Source: Diadophis punctatus similis
Taxonomy: Eukaryota > Chordata > Lepidosauria > Squamata > Dipsadidae
Direction of reading: 5' to 3'
Assembly: GCA_023053685.1 (NCBI GenBank)
Contig: JALIGW010000002.1
Coordinates: 169,488,430-169,552,429 of the forward strand
DNA length: 64,000 nt
Positions within the stretch are counted from its first letter, which is position 1, and every line of letters starts with the position of its first letter. Under the pieces are notes generated by a model that worked only from the letters and a program-made list of their open reading frames with translations, searched no databases and was not told the origin of the DNA. The position numbers and the translations under genes were made by a program. Positions 11,813-21,890 of this stretch are shown here, one piece after another.

Positions 11813-12653
11813 AGTCAATGACGAGGGAAATGATAACAAATCTCCTTCATTATCCAAGGTGGACTTTCTATGGTCCCTACCTCTTCATGCTGTGTAAGTG
11901 ATCATAGAGCAGAAATGCAATGGAAAAGGACAAGCTTCTCATCTCCATTAGGGGAACAGATCTATTCTGTAATAGCAGAACATTATAATTTTTTTGCTAA
12001 GTCCTAGTCTATAATCACCTATCAATGCAGGGTTCACTGTATTTCCTCAAGTAATTCCCACTGCTTGATGAACTGGATTTATTGCTAAAGACTCCTGCAA
12101 AACTCCCAGTACTCCTTGCCATGCATGTTAAAACTATTCATTTCCAAAGTGAAAATGAATTAGTAGCAGTTTACCTGATTATTTGCAGTAGACTTGATTG
12201 TATGCCCTGCACAAAATGTTCCTTTCATGTGAATTGAACACACAGCGATGTTTTGATGTGCAGCTACACATCAAGTGATCCTTGTGAAGCACTGAACCAA
12301 CACATATTGAATCAGTTTGCTGAAGTTACTGCAGCCACTTAGTGAATAAAATTACAGGTAATGTTGAATTAAGTACCATGAATTGAATTTTTAAAGACGA
12401 AAGCCCTCAGTGAAGACTTGGAAAGTGGACAAAGTGATTGGTTCAGTGCTGGGCACCCAAAAAAGCAAAAGGATTCAAAAGCAGTGCATTGTGATGATGT
12501 ACTGGAGCATCTGCTGCAACCTCTGGGTATGTTATTGATGGAGATGTTCTTAGGTGGGAAGGGGATTCTGGTCATATACTGAATAACAAATTTGGAAAAC
12601 AATGTGCAATTGTCTATAAACAAACCATCATATTACTTGGCGACAGTTATCTG
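11813..12653. other. Unassigned sequence
   Basis: No repeat, RNA gene or exon is recognised. Confidence 0.5.
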
Positions 12654-12898
12654 AGGGGTCCCCAGCCTGTGGGCCGTGAGAGTATTGCAACCGGGTCACA
12701 GAAATGGCCAGTGCGCGTGTGCACATATGCATCCTCACTTGGACGAGCAACGCATGAGCATATGCTCCATTTGTGTGAGCAGGTCAGTCACACAAATGGA
12801 GCTGCGTGTGTATGTGCGTGCTTGCTGGCCGCTCATGGAACGATCCCTTCTCCCCCAGACCCTGGTTTGCAAAGCCAGAAACATTGGGGAACTCTGGT
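12654..12898. mobile_element. Degenerate hAT-like MITE
   Basis: The left end reads AGGGGTCCCCAGCCTGTGGG. The right end 'cattggggaactctgg' is a decayed inverted counterpart. The interior is GC- and CpG-richer than its flanks, as in other squamate hAT MITEs. No clean 8-bp target duplication is seen. Overlapping open frames here are not considered genes. Confidence 0.45.
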
Positions 12899-13770
12899 CT
12901 AACCCCTCATTTGAAGTCAGAGCTGGATAACTTGTAGCCCCAGAGTCCCATGAGCATCTTTATGTCCACTCCTTGGGATTTGGCCTGTTATGAGTCTGAA
13001 TTCAGATTCTGCAAATTTGTTCTGCCTCCGATAATTCTGATGCGATTCCCCCCTCCATTTTGAGATGGAAAAGCCATGAAAATTGCAGTGAGCCTTGAAA
13101 GATAAGTATTTATCTCCATGAAGAATAGAACGAGACAAACATACAGCCATTCCATTATAAATAAAACAGCCTGGTCTGTACTGCATCATAATAATATCAA
13201 TATCAATATCCCCAGCACAGGAGATCCTATCCTAAGAAAGCAACAAAAACAAATGCAGTCAATCTAATTTAAAAAAATTCCCTAAATTTGTTTTTTGTCC
13301 AAAGCACAAAACAGCCATAGTTGGGAAAAATGCAACCTACTTTCTTCATTAGCCCTTCTTGATATCTATCTTCTGAAGACCATTTTTAAAAATCAGATTC
13401 ATAATAAGCAGCATATTCTTGATCCTAACCCTTTTCATGTCTTGATACAATAATTGAAGGTGTTTTTCCCTTAAAAACCTCCTATAAACCAGATTTTAAA
13501 AAATCACACACTTTCATTATCTTCCTAAAAGGACTAATGTTTACTATTTTCATAGAAATCATAACTAAAGGCTATAAAGAACAACCAACTACAATTAATG
13601 GCTGTTCAAAGCAAACCAATGCACTACCAGATTGCTTTTATTAGTATCACAGCATGTTCAAATAAATCATTGCCTGATTTAGCTCAGGTTTATTGTGGAC
13701 TCATGAATGATGTTAAGCTATAAAGTAGGTTTCCCCAGCCTGGGAATCTCCAGGTGTTTGGACTAACTCC
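12899..13770. other. Unassigned sequence
   Basis: AT-rich with no recognised feature. Confidence 0.5.
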
Positions 13771-13830
13771 ACACACACACACACACACATATATATACAT
13801 ACATATATACATATATACATATATACACAT

Positions 13831-13927
<97 letters not shown>

Positions 13928-13928
13928 T

Positions 13929-14008
<80 letters not shown>

Positions 14009-14016
14009 TAGATAAT
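13771..14016. repeat. Compound microsatellite (CA)n(TA)n(GA)n(GATA)n, Bkm-like
   Basis: CA repeats with CATA/TATA interruptions run from 13771 to 13892, then TA (13893-13912), GA (13913-13926) and about 19-20 GATA units (13930-14008). GATA arrays are the core of the snake Bkm satellite (established knowledge), though one array does not identify a sex chromosome. Confidence 0.95.
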
Positions 14017-14168
14017 ATGTTTTTTTCTGTCGAGTCACCCTGGTATACCCAAATATGGGAGGGAGCATACTGCTTCCTTTTTGCCTTTCAGCCCCTCCAG
14101 GGGCCATTCAGGCAGTTGCTATAGACGACAAATTATTTTCTCTATGTGTAACACAGTTTTTTGCTGAT

Positions 14169-14232
14169 ACACACACATACATACATATATTACACGCATT
14201 ACACACACATATTGTGTGTGTTTATGTATATG

Positions 14233-14300
<68 letters not shown>

Positions 14301-14320
14301 TTTGTATGTATGTACAGTAT
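14169..14320. repeat. (CA)n/(TG)n inverted microsatellite
   Basis: CA-rich repeats at 14169-14212 are followed by TATG/TATA and a long TG tract (14246-14296). The two halves are complementary and could form a hairpin. Confidence 0.85.
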
Positions 14321-15091
14321 GTATGTATTTGAATTTTAATATATAATGTGTTATTTTGCTATGAAATTCACCCAAACTTTGTAGACCATGTTCACGTTTC
14401 TATTGAACTAAGAGTATTATCAAACTGCTAGTTAGGCAGTGCAACCAAGACTATACCGATTACCTCTATTAAGGTTTTAATTTTTTTTCATTTATATTTG
14501 AAATAAGTTTAGGAAGATATCTACTGCAACCATACTGTAGGTATAACTTGTAATAATGAAATCAGATTTTCCTTTTTCTCTTCAAAGAAATGAAATTTAC
14601 CATGGTAATTAAGTTACTATTGAGATTGATTTATTTGCTACAGAGTTGGTTGAAATATATTCTTTTTGAAGTTCACTGGTTAGAAACAGATAGAAAGCAA
14701 GGAATGGCTTCCTGTCATATGAACATGAAACTCTATTTCCTCAGCAGATGGAGATAGAAAATCACCTATTTAGCCATTGTATTCAGGCAATTTCTCATCA
14801 ATTATTGTACTTTTGAATTCCAGCTAATACATACAGTACAAATACTGTATGTATTAGCTGCTTCTTATGTTATAATATAAGCTGCTTCTTACATTATAAT
14901 ATGAGAAATGCGGACATTTTTTAAATAGTTAAGATACCATCTATGGTTTTTTAAATCCTGTTTTAATTTATTAGAAATTTCCCTTAACTTAATAAACACA
15001 AAAATAAATCAATATCTGTAAGCACAATGCTTTTTTAAAATATACCATGGATAAAATCAAATATAGCAATCTTGGTACAAATTTTTGTGGA

Positions 15092-15094
<3 letters not shown>
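14321..15094. other. Unassigned, with a small perfect hairpin
   Basis: AT-rich DNA. At 14821-14860 'cagctaatacatacagta' and its reverse complement flank a 4-base loop. Immediately after, a unit beginning 'gctgcttctta' is repeated twice in tandem at about 25-bp spacing. No gene is seen. Confidence 0.55.

Positions 15095-15178
<84 letters not shown>
15095..15178. repeat. (CT)42 microsatellite
   Basis: A pure CT tract of about 84 bp that directly abuts the start of an LTR retrotransposon. Confidence 0.95.
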
Positions 15179-15180
<2 letters not shown>

Positions 15181-15495
15181 CGCTGGAGCTGACATAGGGC
15201 AACGCCTCACGTGCCCTGTTGTGTTCTGACTGACCTATAACTGAACCATAAACTTGTTTTGACTAGACGACCTCTGACTGAACTGCAAGTCGTTATGTTT
15301 ATAGTTGAACACTACCTGAACTGTTGTTGCCACCCTGGTCATGTGTTTGAATGCTCATACGCTATTGGTTGTTGTGTCTGACAGCTCCCTATAAAAGGGC
15401 TATCTGTCAGACTGCAAGTTGCTGGTTACTTGAGTGAGCTAATAAAAGAGCTGTTCTGAAGTCTGTCTCCTGCGATCTTTGCCCACAATCTAACA
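15179..15495 (+). mobile_element. 5' LTR of a Ty3/gypsy-like retrotransposon
   Basis: The unit ends in CA at 15495 (...CAATCTAACA) and begins at a TG near 15179 or 15191; the CT tract obscures the exact edge. It contains a TATA box (TATAAAAG, 15390-15397) and a polyadenylation signal (AATAAA, 15441-15446) in the right order for U3-R-U5. It is followed directly by GTGGCGACGAGG, a leader I associate with vertebrate gypsy elements, and by gag coding sequence. No 3' LTR is seen in the window, so the element is truncated. Confidence 0.75.
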
Positions 15496-15570
15496 GTGGC
15501 GACGAGGGTTTGGGACCAGGAGAACGAAGACCAGCCCTCAAGCGCTGCAACCAGCCAGGCAGCACTAGCC

Positions 15571-15984
15571 ATGTCTGCCTTCTTTCATCGGGATGTACAC
15601 CTTCCACCCGCCGGCGCCTTTCGACCCTGCCCGGGAAAAATGGGACTCCTACATGTGGCGTTTCGAGTGCTTCCTCAAAGTCAATGATCTGCCGGGGCTG
15701 GCTGACAACAGAAAAAGAGCTTTGTTTCTGAGTCACTGCAGGCCAGAGGTGTTTGACACCGCAGAATCGTTGTCTGCCCCAACCCCAGTTCACACCGTGA
15801 CCTGGCAGGTACTCCAGGCAATGCTGAAGACACACTACGCGCCCACCCCATCCAAGGTTGTCCGGCGCTATGAGTTCCGCCAGCAGCTGCAGCAGGAGGG
15901 TGAGACCATCAACCAATACATCGCCGCCCTCCATAAAGCCTCCGGCCACTTAGCCATCACTGCTCTACATGATCTCATTGAATA
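15571..15984 (+). pseudogene. Partial gag gene of a Ty3/gypsy-like element
   Basis: From an ATG at 15571 a Gag-like reading starts. After about 15 codons it continues only in another frame (15593-15984), so there is a frameshift near the N-terminus. The continuing frame has typical retrotransposon Gag features: a W-containing patch (WDSYMWRFECFL), then a helical capsid-like region with QVLQAMLKTHYAPTPSKVV and EFRQQLQQEGETINQYIAALH. Homology stops abruptly at about 15985. There is no zinc knuckle, protease or polymerase. A dead remnant. Confidence 0.75.
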
Positions 15985-15985
15985 C

Positions 15986-16500
15986 CAGTTAGAATTTGCA
16001 AATTACAGTACAGCAAGTAGTTATGGGTGCACCTTGATGAGTCGATGTAACACTACTGCTTTATAAGCTGTACTGGCTCTTGGTAAGCTTCTGGGCACAA
16101 TATAATATACTGATCATCATCTATATAATCTTTCATAGGAACAGGTTATTAATGGGACCACCTTTGGCCTATTCCACAAGATTCAGCAGGGTGAGCATTC
16201 TCTGGCTCTCTTCTGTTAAACAATGTCACCAAAAGATGTGTCTTCTCTGTCATGGCATCTGCCGTATAGAAAAGTGCACCAGTTGAGGAGCTGATGGTGC
16301 TGACCCTGCTGGCCTTTTCCAAGAAGTTGAAGATTTGTACTTTTTATTCAGCACTGGGCCAAGACGCTAGGTGAGTCTGTTTCTAAGGGAAACAGCTGAG
16401 ATGTGTTTTTTAGAATCTTGGTTTGTGATTTTTATACGTTGTTTTTAATTTTTATGTTAGTTGCCCTGGATCACATTTGTGATTTTAGATGATTATATTA
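15986..16500. other. Unassigned sequence
   Basis: No recognised feature between the truncated gag and the SINE. Confidence 0.5.
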
Positions 16501-16745
16501 ATTAATTAATTTGTGACATTTATATACCGCCTCACAGTGCAAGCACTCTCTAAGCGGTTTACACCAGTAAGCAATGTATATTTATATTGCCCCCAACAAT
16601 CTGGGTCCTCATTTTACCTACCTCGGAAGGATGGAAGGCTGAGTCAACCTTGAGCTGGTGAGATTTGAACCGCTGACCTGTGGATCACAGTCAGCTAAAG
16701 TGGCCTGCAGTACCCCTCTCTAACCACTGCGCCACCTCGGCTCTT
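16501..16745 (-). mobile_element. Full-length Sauria-type SINE
   Basis: On the minus strand the tRNA-like head reads GAGCCGAGGTGGCGCAGTGG (A box), with the B-box region GGTTCAAATCTCACC, then the conserved body and the 3' end 'gcggtatataaatgtcaca'. The diagnostic 'ctttagctgactgtgatcc' segment and the 'gtgcttgcactgtgaggcgg' 3' part are shared with the copy at 25905-26210, so both belong to one subfamily. Confidence 0.9.
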
Positions 16746-16857
16746 CAATGTATTTTATTTAATGAATGAAAATACATAAATAATCCATCTTTTGCTATTA
16801 TCTATCTTGTTTCTTTACTGGAAGTATTTCCACTTTTGAATGAGATCGGACATGGAT

Positions 16858-17554
16858 TGTTAAGGTAGCACTGACTTTGTTGTGCCTTGGCCGCGTCCGG
16901 CGCCGAGTCTGGAGGATCCGGAGGACGCGGAGCCGCTCATGGTGCAGCAGTACCAGCCTATGTGCCTGGCACCAGAGACGGCTGGTGATGAGGACTCGGT
17001 GCCAGAGCAGGACGATCTCCCAGGACCTTCTGCACCTGCGCAGCAGAGTTCTTCATCAGGAGATGAAGAACTCATGCTGAATGCCAGAGCACGCAGAGCA
17101 GCCAGAAGACAGGACTGGCTGAGTAAGCGTCGGTCCAATAGGAGGAAGCAGTGAGGGCTAATTGGGCCACGCCCTTCAGTGGCTATATTAGGCCATGGTA
17201 ATTAGTGCTCATTGCTGAGAACAACAATTCACTGACCACAGCAAATCCAGAGTTTCGTTTCTACGTCTGTTTGGGAATCTTATCACCAGCTTCTGCCAGC
17301 TTTATTCCGGGAAGCCAGCCAAGTTGTTCAGATAAGAATTAATGAGTCTTGCTTTGAACTTTTGTCTGTGTGCTATTTAACCCTCACGTAACCCAAAGAA
17401 CCTTATTCCTGAAGACTTTCCGTTTGTGTTGTTTTGGACTTCTAAACCCTCTGAGTTTTACTAAGAAACTTTATTAGTAAAAGGAACCTTTTTGTTTGCC
17501 TCCCAACGACTGTGTGTGTGTGTTTCTGGGGGGTTGCGGTGCTGGGTCACAACA
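16858..17554 (+). mobile_element. Probable solo LTR with an internal open frame
   Basis: The unit starts TGTTAAGGTAGC and ends GGGTCACAACA (TGTT...AACA termini). It has a GC-rich 5' half with a 90-codon frame (16882-17154) rich in Glu/Asp, then Arg (ARARRAARRQDWLSKRRSN), a 'tggctatattagg' TATA-like site at 17180 and an AT-rich 3' half. I recall similar sequences as abundant in snake LTR elements, but cannot verify this. No matching target duplication was found, so the ends are tentative. Confidence 0.4.
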
Positions 17555-18634
17555 GACTTATCCTGACAATTCAAGTGAATTAAATCTCTTTCATCATACT
17601 AGAGAAAGTAGATATTATAGTGAATCACACACTAAATATGAATCTTGTATTGAGATGTAGCTGCAAAAAACTGAATATAATTTTATGTTATATTAATGGA
17701 TCTTCTATGTCCTTCCCATTGAAAAGAGTAGCTCTATTCTTTGTTGCATTGCTGTACTCAGTTCTGTGTGTTAAAGTGTGCATCAAGAGAAGAGTGAGAG
17801 ATGCTGTTAAGCTAAGGTGACCAGACGTCCCGATTTTGGCGGGACACACCCGCTTTTTCGCAATTTGTCCCGCGTCCCGCCCGCCCTCTTAAAAAGTCCC
17901 GATTTTTAAACCTCCGACGGGAGAAGGCAGAGATACCAGCAGTTTAAAACGAAGCTCCACCCAACACCCAACGCCCAAAATCTAAAGGCAACTACCGGCC
18001 AGTTACGGCAGTTGAGGAGTCTGACAAAGAATTCGGAAATTGCATGATTGGCCGCCGAACCTGAGCACCCCTTCCAAAAACCCTAATGGCCAGCATGAAA
18101 TGCGGCTTTAAATCTCCCTCCAGTAAGCAGGGAGGGCGTGGCTTTTTGCAGACCTCCGGCCTATCGCAGAGTAGGAAGAAATACGTGCAAAAACCCCGCT
18201 CTCGTTTCTCTTTAAGAAAGGCAGCCAATCATTCTTTCTCAGCCCAACTTATTATCTTGCAGAGTTGATGTTGTGGGGCGAAAATAGGCAGAAGCGGTAT
18301 TGGGTATGTTTGCTGCCATCAGTTATAAAAAAATAACGAGGCGAGATTTTAAAAAAAATTAAACTGAATATATCTTTTTAGCTTGATTGTTACTAGATTC
18401 CTCCTTGTTTCCGTGGTGCCTTCTGCGCGCGCGTCTCCATTGTACAGCCACAGTGATCCTATTTGCTCTAGTTTTTAACTCTTCGGGGATCTCTCCCCCC
18501 TCCTATTTTACTACTCTCCCCTCACCTGCATTATTAGAGGAACTGAGGAAGAGTCGTCCGGAGCTGTTCCAAGGATGAGGAAGAGAGAAAGCCATTGTGC
18601 TTCAACCTGAGCGCCTTTAGTGGCCTATCGCCTT

Positions 18635-18684
18635 CTTATATCGCCGGGCTTTCTAATTTGCATGCCCCAGGTAGTGGTCATTGG
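18635..18684 (-). promoter_or_regulatory. Mirror copy of the promoter-like module
   Basis: The same TATA, octamer and CCAAT elements lie in the other palindrome arm, reading leftward (TATA at 18635-18640, CCAAT at 18680-18684 on the minus strand). The two modules therefore point away from each other across the palindrome centre. Confidence 0.45.
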
Positions 18685-19180
18685 CTCCCCGGTCACTGTG
18701 GCTGTACCGGGGAGCCTGCGTGCTTGTCATCAATGGAGACGCGCGCGCGGAAGGCACCACGGAGCAGAGGCACCTGGCGAGCGAGCGGGCAGGCGGGCAG
18801 GAGACGCGGGCAGGAGCCTGCCGCCGATGCCGCCACTCGCCTCGCTCGCCAGGTGCCTCTGCTCCGTGGTGCCTTCCGCGCGCGTGTCTCCATTGATGAC
18901 AAGCACACGGGCTCCCCGGTACAGCCACAGTGATCCTATTTGCTCTAGTTTTTAACTCTTCGGGGAGTTCAATGGAGACGCGCGCGCGGAAGGCACCATG
19001 GAGCAGAGGCACCTGGCGAGCGAGGCGAGTGGCGGCATCGGCGGCAGGCTCCTGCCCGCGTCTCCTGCCCGCCTGCCCGCTCGCTCGCCAGGTGCCTCTG
19101 CTCCGTGGTGCCTTCCGCGCGCGCGTCTCCATTGATGACAAGCACGCAGGCTCCCCGGTACAGCCACAGTGACCGGGGAG

Positions 19181-19230
19181 CCAATGACCGCTACCTGGGG
19201 CATGCAAATTAGAAAGCCCGGCGATATAAG
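19181..19230 (+). promoter_or_regulatory. Promoter-like module (CCAAT, octamer, TATA)
   Basis: CCAAT at 19181-19185, the octamer ATGCAAAT at 19202-19209 and TATAAG at 19225-19230 follow each other at normal core-promoter spacing on the plus strand. An ATG lies about 40 bp downstream. CCAAT, octamer and TATA together are known from histone H2B and some other promoters. I infer captured host promoter DNA; activity is unknown. Confidence 0.5.
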
Positions 19231-19269
19231 AAGGCGATAGGCCACTAAAGGCGCTCAGGTTGAAGCACA

Positions 19270-19339
19270 ATGGCTTTCTCTCTTCCTCATCCTTGGAACA
19301 GCTCCGGACGACTCTTCCTCAGTTCCTCTAATAATGCAG
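19270..19339 (+). pseudogene. Possible captured first-exon fragment
   Basis: After the promoter-like module, ATG at 19270 (context CACAATGG) opens about 23 codons beginning MAFSLPHPWNSSG. They end at CAG|GTGAGG (19337-19345), a strong splice-donor match. A mirror copy with its ATG near 18595 lies on the minus strand of the other arm. I do not recognise the peptide. A chance combination is possible. Confidence 0.35.
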
Positions 19340-19629
19340 GTGAGGGGAGAGTAGTAAAATAGGAGGGGGGAGAGATCCCTGAAGAGTTAAAAACTAGAGC
19401 AAATAGGATGCAAAGAAAGAAACGTGCTGCCGGCTCCCGAAGGGAAGGCGGGAGGCGAGGAAAGGCCTCCCGCCTCCCCCCCCACCTGGACGCCGACATT
19501 GGCGGTCTTTTGCCCTCTGAGCATGCGCAGCGTTCTGCGCATGTGCAGAGGGCAAAACTCAAATGGGCGGCCCCGCCCCCCCGTCAGTGTCCCGCTTAAA
19601 AAAAAAAATCTGGTCACTTTATGTTAAGC

Positions 19630-20207
19630 AAACAAGTCATATGAGGAATCTCCAAAAGATGTGTTTACTTTGTATTTAAAAATATTAAGTGGATATGTAA
19701 TAGTACTCTACAAATATTTGAAAAATTGCTGTATAGCGGTTGGAATCATTGCTCTGTATGAGGTAAGACTAGAACTACTTAGCAAACATTGCAGGGAAGA
19801 ATATTTCTTTTCTTCTTTTATTTATATTACTGTATTATTTTATACTATATTACGTAGTGCCGCTTCTATACTTCTACTTCAGGTCATCCTGAAAGAAATT
19901 AGCTAGCAACAATCCTGTAATATTTTCAGCTGTCAGATTTGCAGATCAGAGATAGAGCTGACTTTATTTTGGATTTTCAGTAAAAACTTTCACCATCTTT
20001 TATTAAATCCTGGCTTACAATAGTTTAAATTAATTTATAGAGGGTAAGAAAAATGACCTTGATGGAAATATGCAGAAGCTGTTGCTTAGATAAAAGGGAC
20101 TGAAACATTTTTAAGTGCATATCTTCCAATTCAATATTAATTAATATTGGAATATTAATATGGAAGGGACTCAAGAGATACCTCCCCAATCACTGATCTA
20201 TAAGAAA
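19630..20207. other. Unassigned sequence
   Basis: AT-rich DNA between two hAT insertions, with no recognised feature. Confidence 0.5.
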
Positions 20208-20215
20208 GCGTAAGA

Positions 20216-20641
20216 CAGTGATGGCGAACCTATGGCACGGGTGCCACAGGTGGCACGCGGAGCCATATCTGCCGGCATGCGAGCCGTTGCCCTAGCTAAG
20301 CTCCAGCGCGCATGTGCGTGCACGCCAGCTGATTTTTGGCTCGCACGGAGGCTCGGGGAGGATGATTTTGGCCTCCGGAGGGCCTCCGGGGTGGCGGGGG
20401 GAGCGTTTTTGCCCTCCCCAAGTTTCAAGAAAGCCTCTGGAGCCTGGGGAGGGGAAAAAAAACGGGCCTACTGGGCCCACTGGAAGTCGGGAAACGGGGG
20501 AGTGGGGGGGTCATGCACGCATGCACAAGGGGGTGGGGCAAGTGGGGGACTTTGAGTTATGGGTGTGGGCACGCACGAGCGTGTGATAGCGCGTGCGCGC
20601 ACTATTTCGGCACCCGAGGGAAAAAAGTTTCGCCATCACTG
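20216..20641. mobile_element. hAT MITE (CAGTGATGGCGAACCT type)
   Basis: The terminal inverted repeats CAGTGATGGCGAACCT and (inverse) CAGTGATGGCGAAAC are flanked by a perfect 8-bp target duplication, GCGTAAGA (20208-20215 and 20642-20649). The 426-bp interior is GC-rich with poly-G stretches and encodes no transposase. Termini of this type are common in vertebrate hAT MITEs. Confidence 0.9.
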
Positions 20642-20649
20642 GCGTAAGA

Positions 20650-21124
20650 GGTATAGAACAATTAAACTAGCTAAATTCTGTACCACACCCTGTCTCAATA
20701 AAGTACTTTTAGCCTTCCTCTGGAGTTAATTTCCTGGTCGTGGCTACTTAGCAGAAATAATAATTTTGTGACAATTTTTTAAAATGGTTAATACAAATTT
20801 GTGAAGAAAATGACTATGACTTTTAAGAAATGTTATTACCCAAGTCATAGAAAGAAAAGAAAACTCTTTTAAATGAAAGTATTAATTGTGTTATTATCTA
20901 TAATAACGATGTGAAAATGTATTGATGATATCAAGCATCAAAGGTTTCTCTTTCTCTCTCTCTCCCCCGCTTGTCAAAAATACAGAACACATACATTTAC
21001 ACAATCATTTATAAACAATCAACTCACATATCTCTACTCACAATGTAAACTAAATTAAGCAGATAACAGGTAAAAGCATCGAATTATTTTATCTTAAAGA
21101 GCATATTGTGCTTTAAGTTTTAAA
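20650..21124. other. Unassigned sequence
   Basis: AT-rich, with a short CT run at 20948-20966. No gene is seen. Confidence 0.5.
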
Positions 21125-21890
21125 ATGTATGTAGGAGCAGAGCCTCTTGATGCGGGTGAAGATTGCAAATGTTGGAGAGGTTGGAGAGTGAAAAAGTTGG
21201 CTTGAAACTCAACATTAAGAAAACTAAGATCATGCCATCCGGCCCTCTCAATTCCTGGCATATAGATGGGGAAGAAATGGAGGTTGTGAAAGATTTTATT
21301 TTCCTGGGCTCCAAGATCACCACAGATGGGGATTGCAGCCAAGAAATTAAAAGATGCCTGCTCCTGGGGAGGAAAGCTATGGCAAATCTAGGCAGCATAC
21401 AAAAAAGCAGAGACATCACCCTGCCAAAAAAAGTGTGTATAGTCAAGGCAATGGTTTTCCCAGTTGCAATGTATGGCTGTGGAAGTTGGACCGTAAGAAA
21501 GGCTGAGCACCAGAGAATTGAGGCTTTTGAACTATGGTGCTGGAGAAGACTCCAGTGAGTCCCTTGGACTGCAAAGCGATCAAACCAGTCAGTCCTAGAG
21601 GAGATCAACCCTAACTGCTCTTTAGAAGGCCAGATCCTGAAGATGAAACTCAAATACTTTGGCCACCTAATGAGAAGGAAGGACTCACTGGAAAAGAACC
21701 TAATGCTGGGAAAGATTGAGGGCAAAAGAAGGGGACGACAGAGAATGAGGTGGCTGGATGGAGTCACTGAAGCAGTCGGCGTGAGCATAAATGGACTCCA
21801 GGGATGGTAGAGGACAGGAAGGCCTGGAGGAACATTGTCCATGGTGTTGCGATGGGTCGGACACGACTTCACAACTAACAACAGGAGCAG
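21125..21890 (+). mobile_element. Bov-B (RTE clade) LINE 3' fragment
   Basis: A 131-codon frame (21163-21558) encodes the part of the RTE polymerase after the catalytic site, with LKLNIKKTKIM, DFIFLGSKITTDGDCSQEI and AMYGCGSWTVRKAEHQRIEA. Further coding sequence continues in decayed frames to about 21800. The 3' end 'gggtcggacacgacttcaca' is the Bov-B signature. The element is 5'-truncated and disrupted. Bov-B is abundant in squamates and is known for horizontal transfer between squamates and ruminants. Confidence 0.95.

Larger units (their letters stand above)
18453..19412. repeat. Large nested palindrome in hAT core
   Basis: Two arms of about 470 bp (about 18453-18920 and 18945-19412) are near-perfect inverted copies around position 18932. 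Identical reading frames appear on both strands, for example one starting at 18595 on plus and at 19270 on minus. Each arm holds a smaller inverted repeat (centres near 18813 and 19052) whose stems are a 60-bp block running from 'ggagacgcgcgcgcgg' to 'aggcacctggcgagcgagc'. A block starting 'gatcctatttgctctag' occurs three times. As single-stranded DNA or RNA it would form a hairpin carrying sub-hairpins. Confidence 0.85.
17813..19621. mobile_element. Composite non-autonomous hAT-like transposon, copy 1 (1.8 kb)
   Basis: Termini TAAGGTGACCAGACGTCCC (left) and the inverse of TAAAGTGACCAGA (right) are flanked by a perfect 8-bp target duplication, TGTTAAGC (17805-17812 and 19622-19629), the length typical of hAT elements. 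There is no transposase. Subterminal segments rich in 'gtcccg' and a right-hand block with 'gcatgcgcagcgttctgcgc' are shared with 58632-60129. The core (about 18413-19412) is unrelated to that copy and consists of nested inverted repeats. The whole element is much more GC-rich than its surroundings. Confidence 0.85.

Noticed and set aside
15407..15949. 180-codon minus-strand frame
   Set aside because: Antisense of the LTR/gag region, where the sense strand has clear Gag features.
18595..19270. Several Arg/Ala-rich proteins of 70-205 codons on both strands
   Set aside because: Mirror-image frames of the palindrome core; no domain, and GC-rich DNA leaves frames open by chance.
21120..21881. 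253-codon minus-strand frame
   Set aside because: Antisense shadow of the Bov-B coding strand.
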